Positions 4,974-5,172 of a stretch of 5,172 bases of DNA are shown here, one piece after another; the stretch's first letter is position 1; each line of letters starts with the position of its first letter. Where the stretch lies: positions 1 through 5,172 of the forward strand of contig DFBZ01000134.1 in the NCBI GenBank assembly GCA_002366835.1. The letters are read 5' to 3'. The translations under genes and the position numbers were made by a program. Source of the DNA: Gammaproteobacteria bacterium UBA3067. GTDB lineage: Bacteria > Pseudomonadota > Gammaproteobacteria > Pseudomonadales > UBA3067. The notes beneath the pieces are model-generated. The model did not search any database. It saw nothing but the letters and a program-made list of their open reading frames with translations, and had not been told where the DNA came from.

Positions 4974-5172
4974 GTAAGCGCCTATTAATCAGGGTGCTTG
5001 CTCAATGTTCATATTCCACGGCAGTAATGCTTCCATTTTCTCAACCGTATCCGCGTAAGGCAGCTGTTTTAAAATAACTCTGAAGTACTCATAGGGCTCC
5101 AGTCCGTTGGCTTTGGCCGTTTCTACCAAGCTGTAATAAAGCGCGCTGGCATGGGCGCCTTTTGGCGTATCG
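4974..5172 (-). mobile_element. IS66-family insertion sequence, one terminus (continues beyond window)
   Basis: The element boundary is placed at GTAAGCGCC (4974-4982). IS66-family terminal inverted repeats begin with GTAA, and the transposase stop codon lies only 15 bases inside this end, as is usual for the tnpC-side end. IS66 elements make 8-base target duplications; the adjoining 8 bases are CTTTCAGT (4966-4973). The other end and any tnpA/tnpB lie outside the window, so completeness cannot be judged. Confidence 0.75.
4989..5172 (-). CDS. tnpC: IS66-family transposase, C-terminal 60 residues (partial)
   Basis: The minus-strand frame from the window edge to a TGA at 4991-4989 encodes the conserved C-terminal region of the IS66 DDE transposase (TnpC): GAHASALYYSLVETAKANGL, then EPYEYFRVILKQLPYA and EALLPWN. 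The GA-x-ASA-x-x-YSL-x-ETAKANGLEPY block and the final ALLPWN are hallmarks of this family. The catalytic DDE core lies outside the window, so activity cannot be judged. The stop falls inside or next to the terminal inverted repeat. In this family TnpC acts with the accessory proteins TnpA and TnpB to move the element by cut-and-paste or replicative transposition. Confidence 0.92.
   Translation of the reverse strand, partial: DTPKGAHASALYYSLVETAKANGLEPYEYFRVILKQLPYADTVEKMEALLPWNMNIEQAP

Noticed and set aside
4877..5077. 66-codon + strand ORF containing GARGRNRTGT
   Set aside because: It is the antisense of the tRNA-Leu half and of the IS66 end; peptides of this kind are a familiar artefact of translating tRNA genes backwards.
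1..5172. CRISPR array or other regularly spaced repeat array
   Set aside because: No repeat of 20 bases or more recurs at regular spacing on either strand.

Overview
The window looks like a chromosomal stretch from a heterotrophic proteobacterium, most likely a marine or sediment gammaproteobacterium. This rests on the exported multiheme cytochrome, the Leu-tRNA sequence and the IS66 and group II intron remnants, and it is an inference rather than a taxonomic assignment. Positions 1-2961 are ordinary dense coding sequence. Positions 2962-5172 are an accessory, mobile-element-scarred region.

Layout, left to right. A gene ends at 56-58 (18 codons visible) and is closed by a strong hairpin (70-101). 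One large gene follows on + (220-2961). It encodes a 913-residue exported c-type cytochrome with eight CXXCH haem sites, a cluster of Asp-rich calcium-type loops and one canonical EF-hand loop. I could not assign it to a named cytochrome family. A spacer with no convincing gene follows. It leads into the 3' ends of two different group II introns, one on each strand with their bodies facing each other: minus, domain V/VI at 3224-3297; plus, maturase C-terminus plus domain VI at about 3440-3635. Both have lost their 5' parts. On the minus strand, 3646-4422 encodes an intact GIY-YIG (T5orf172-like) nuclease whose catalytic domain is split by a zinc knuckle and coiled coil and which ends in a zinc ribbon.

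The right end holds about 470 bases with no convincing gene, then exactly the 3' half of a tRNA-Leu(UAA) gene on the minus strand (4897-4951), then the terminus of an IS66-family element (from 4974) with the C-terminal 60 residues of its transposase. The tRNA half breaks off at the 5' side of the anticodon loop. That is what is left at the distal junction when an element integrates into a tRNA gene, so I read it as an attachment-site scar. The integrated element would lie to the right and the original chromosome to the left.

The cytochrome would carry electrons outside the cytoplasmic membrane. The nuclease, intron scars, att-like tRNA half and IS66 are unrelated to it in function and mark an insertion hotspot. 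No complete multi-gene system is visible. The best leads are the unassigned octahaem cytochrome, the head-to-head intron scars and the tRNA-Leu half-site.
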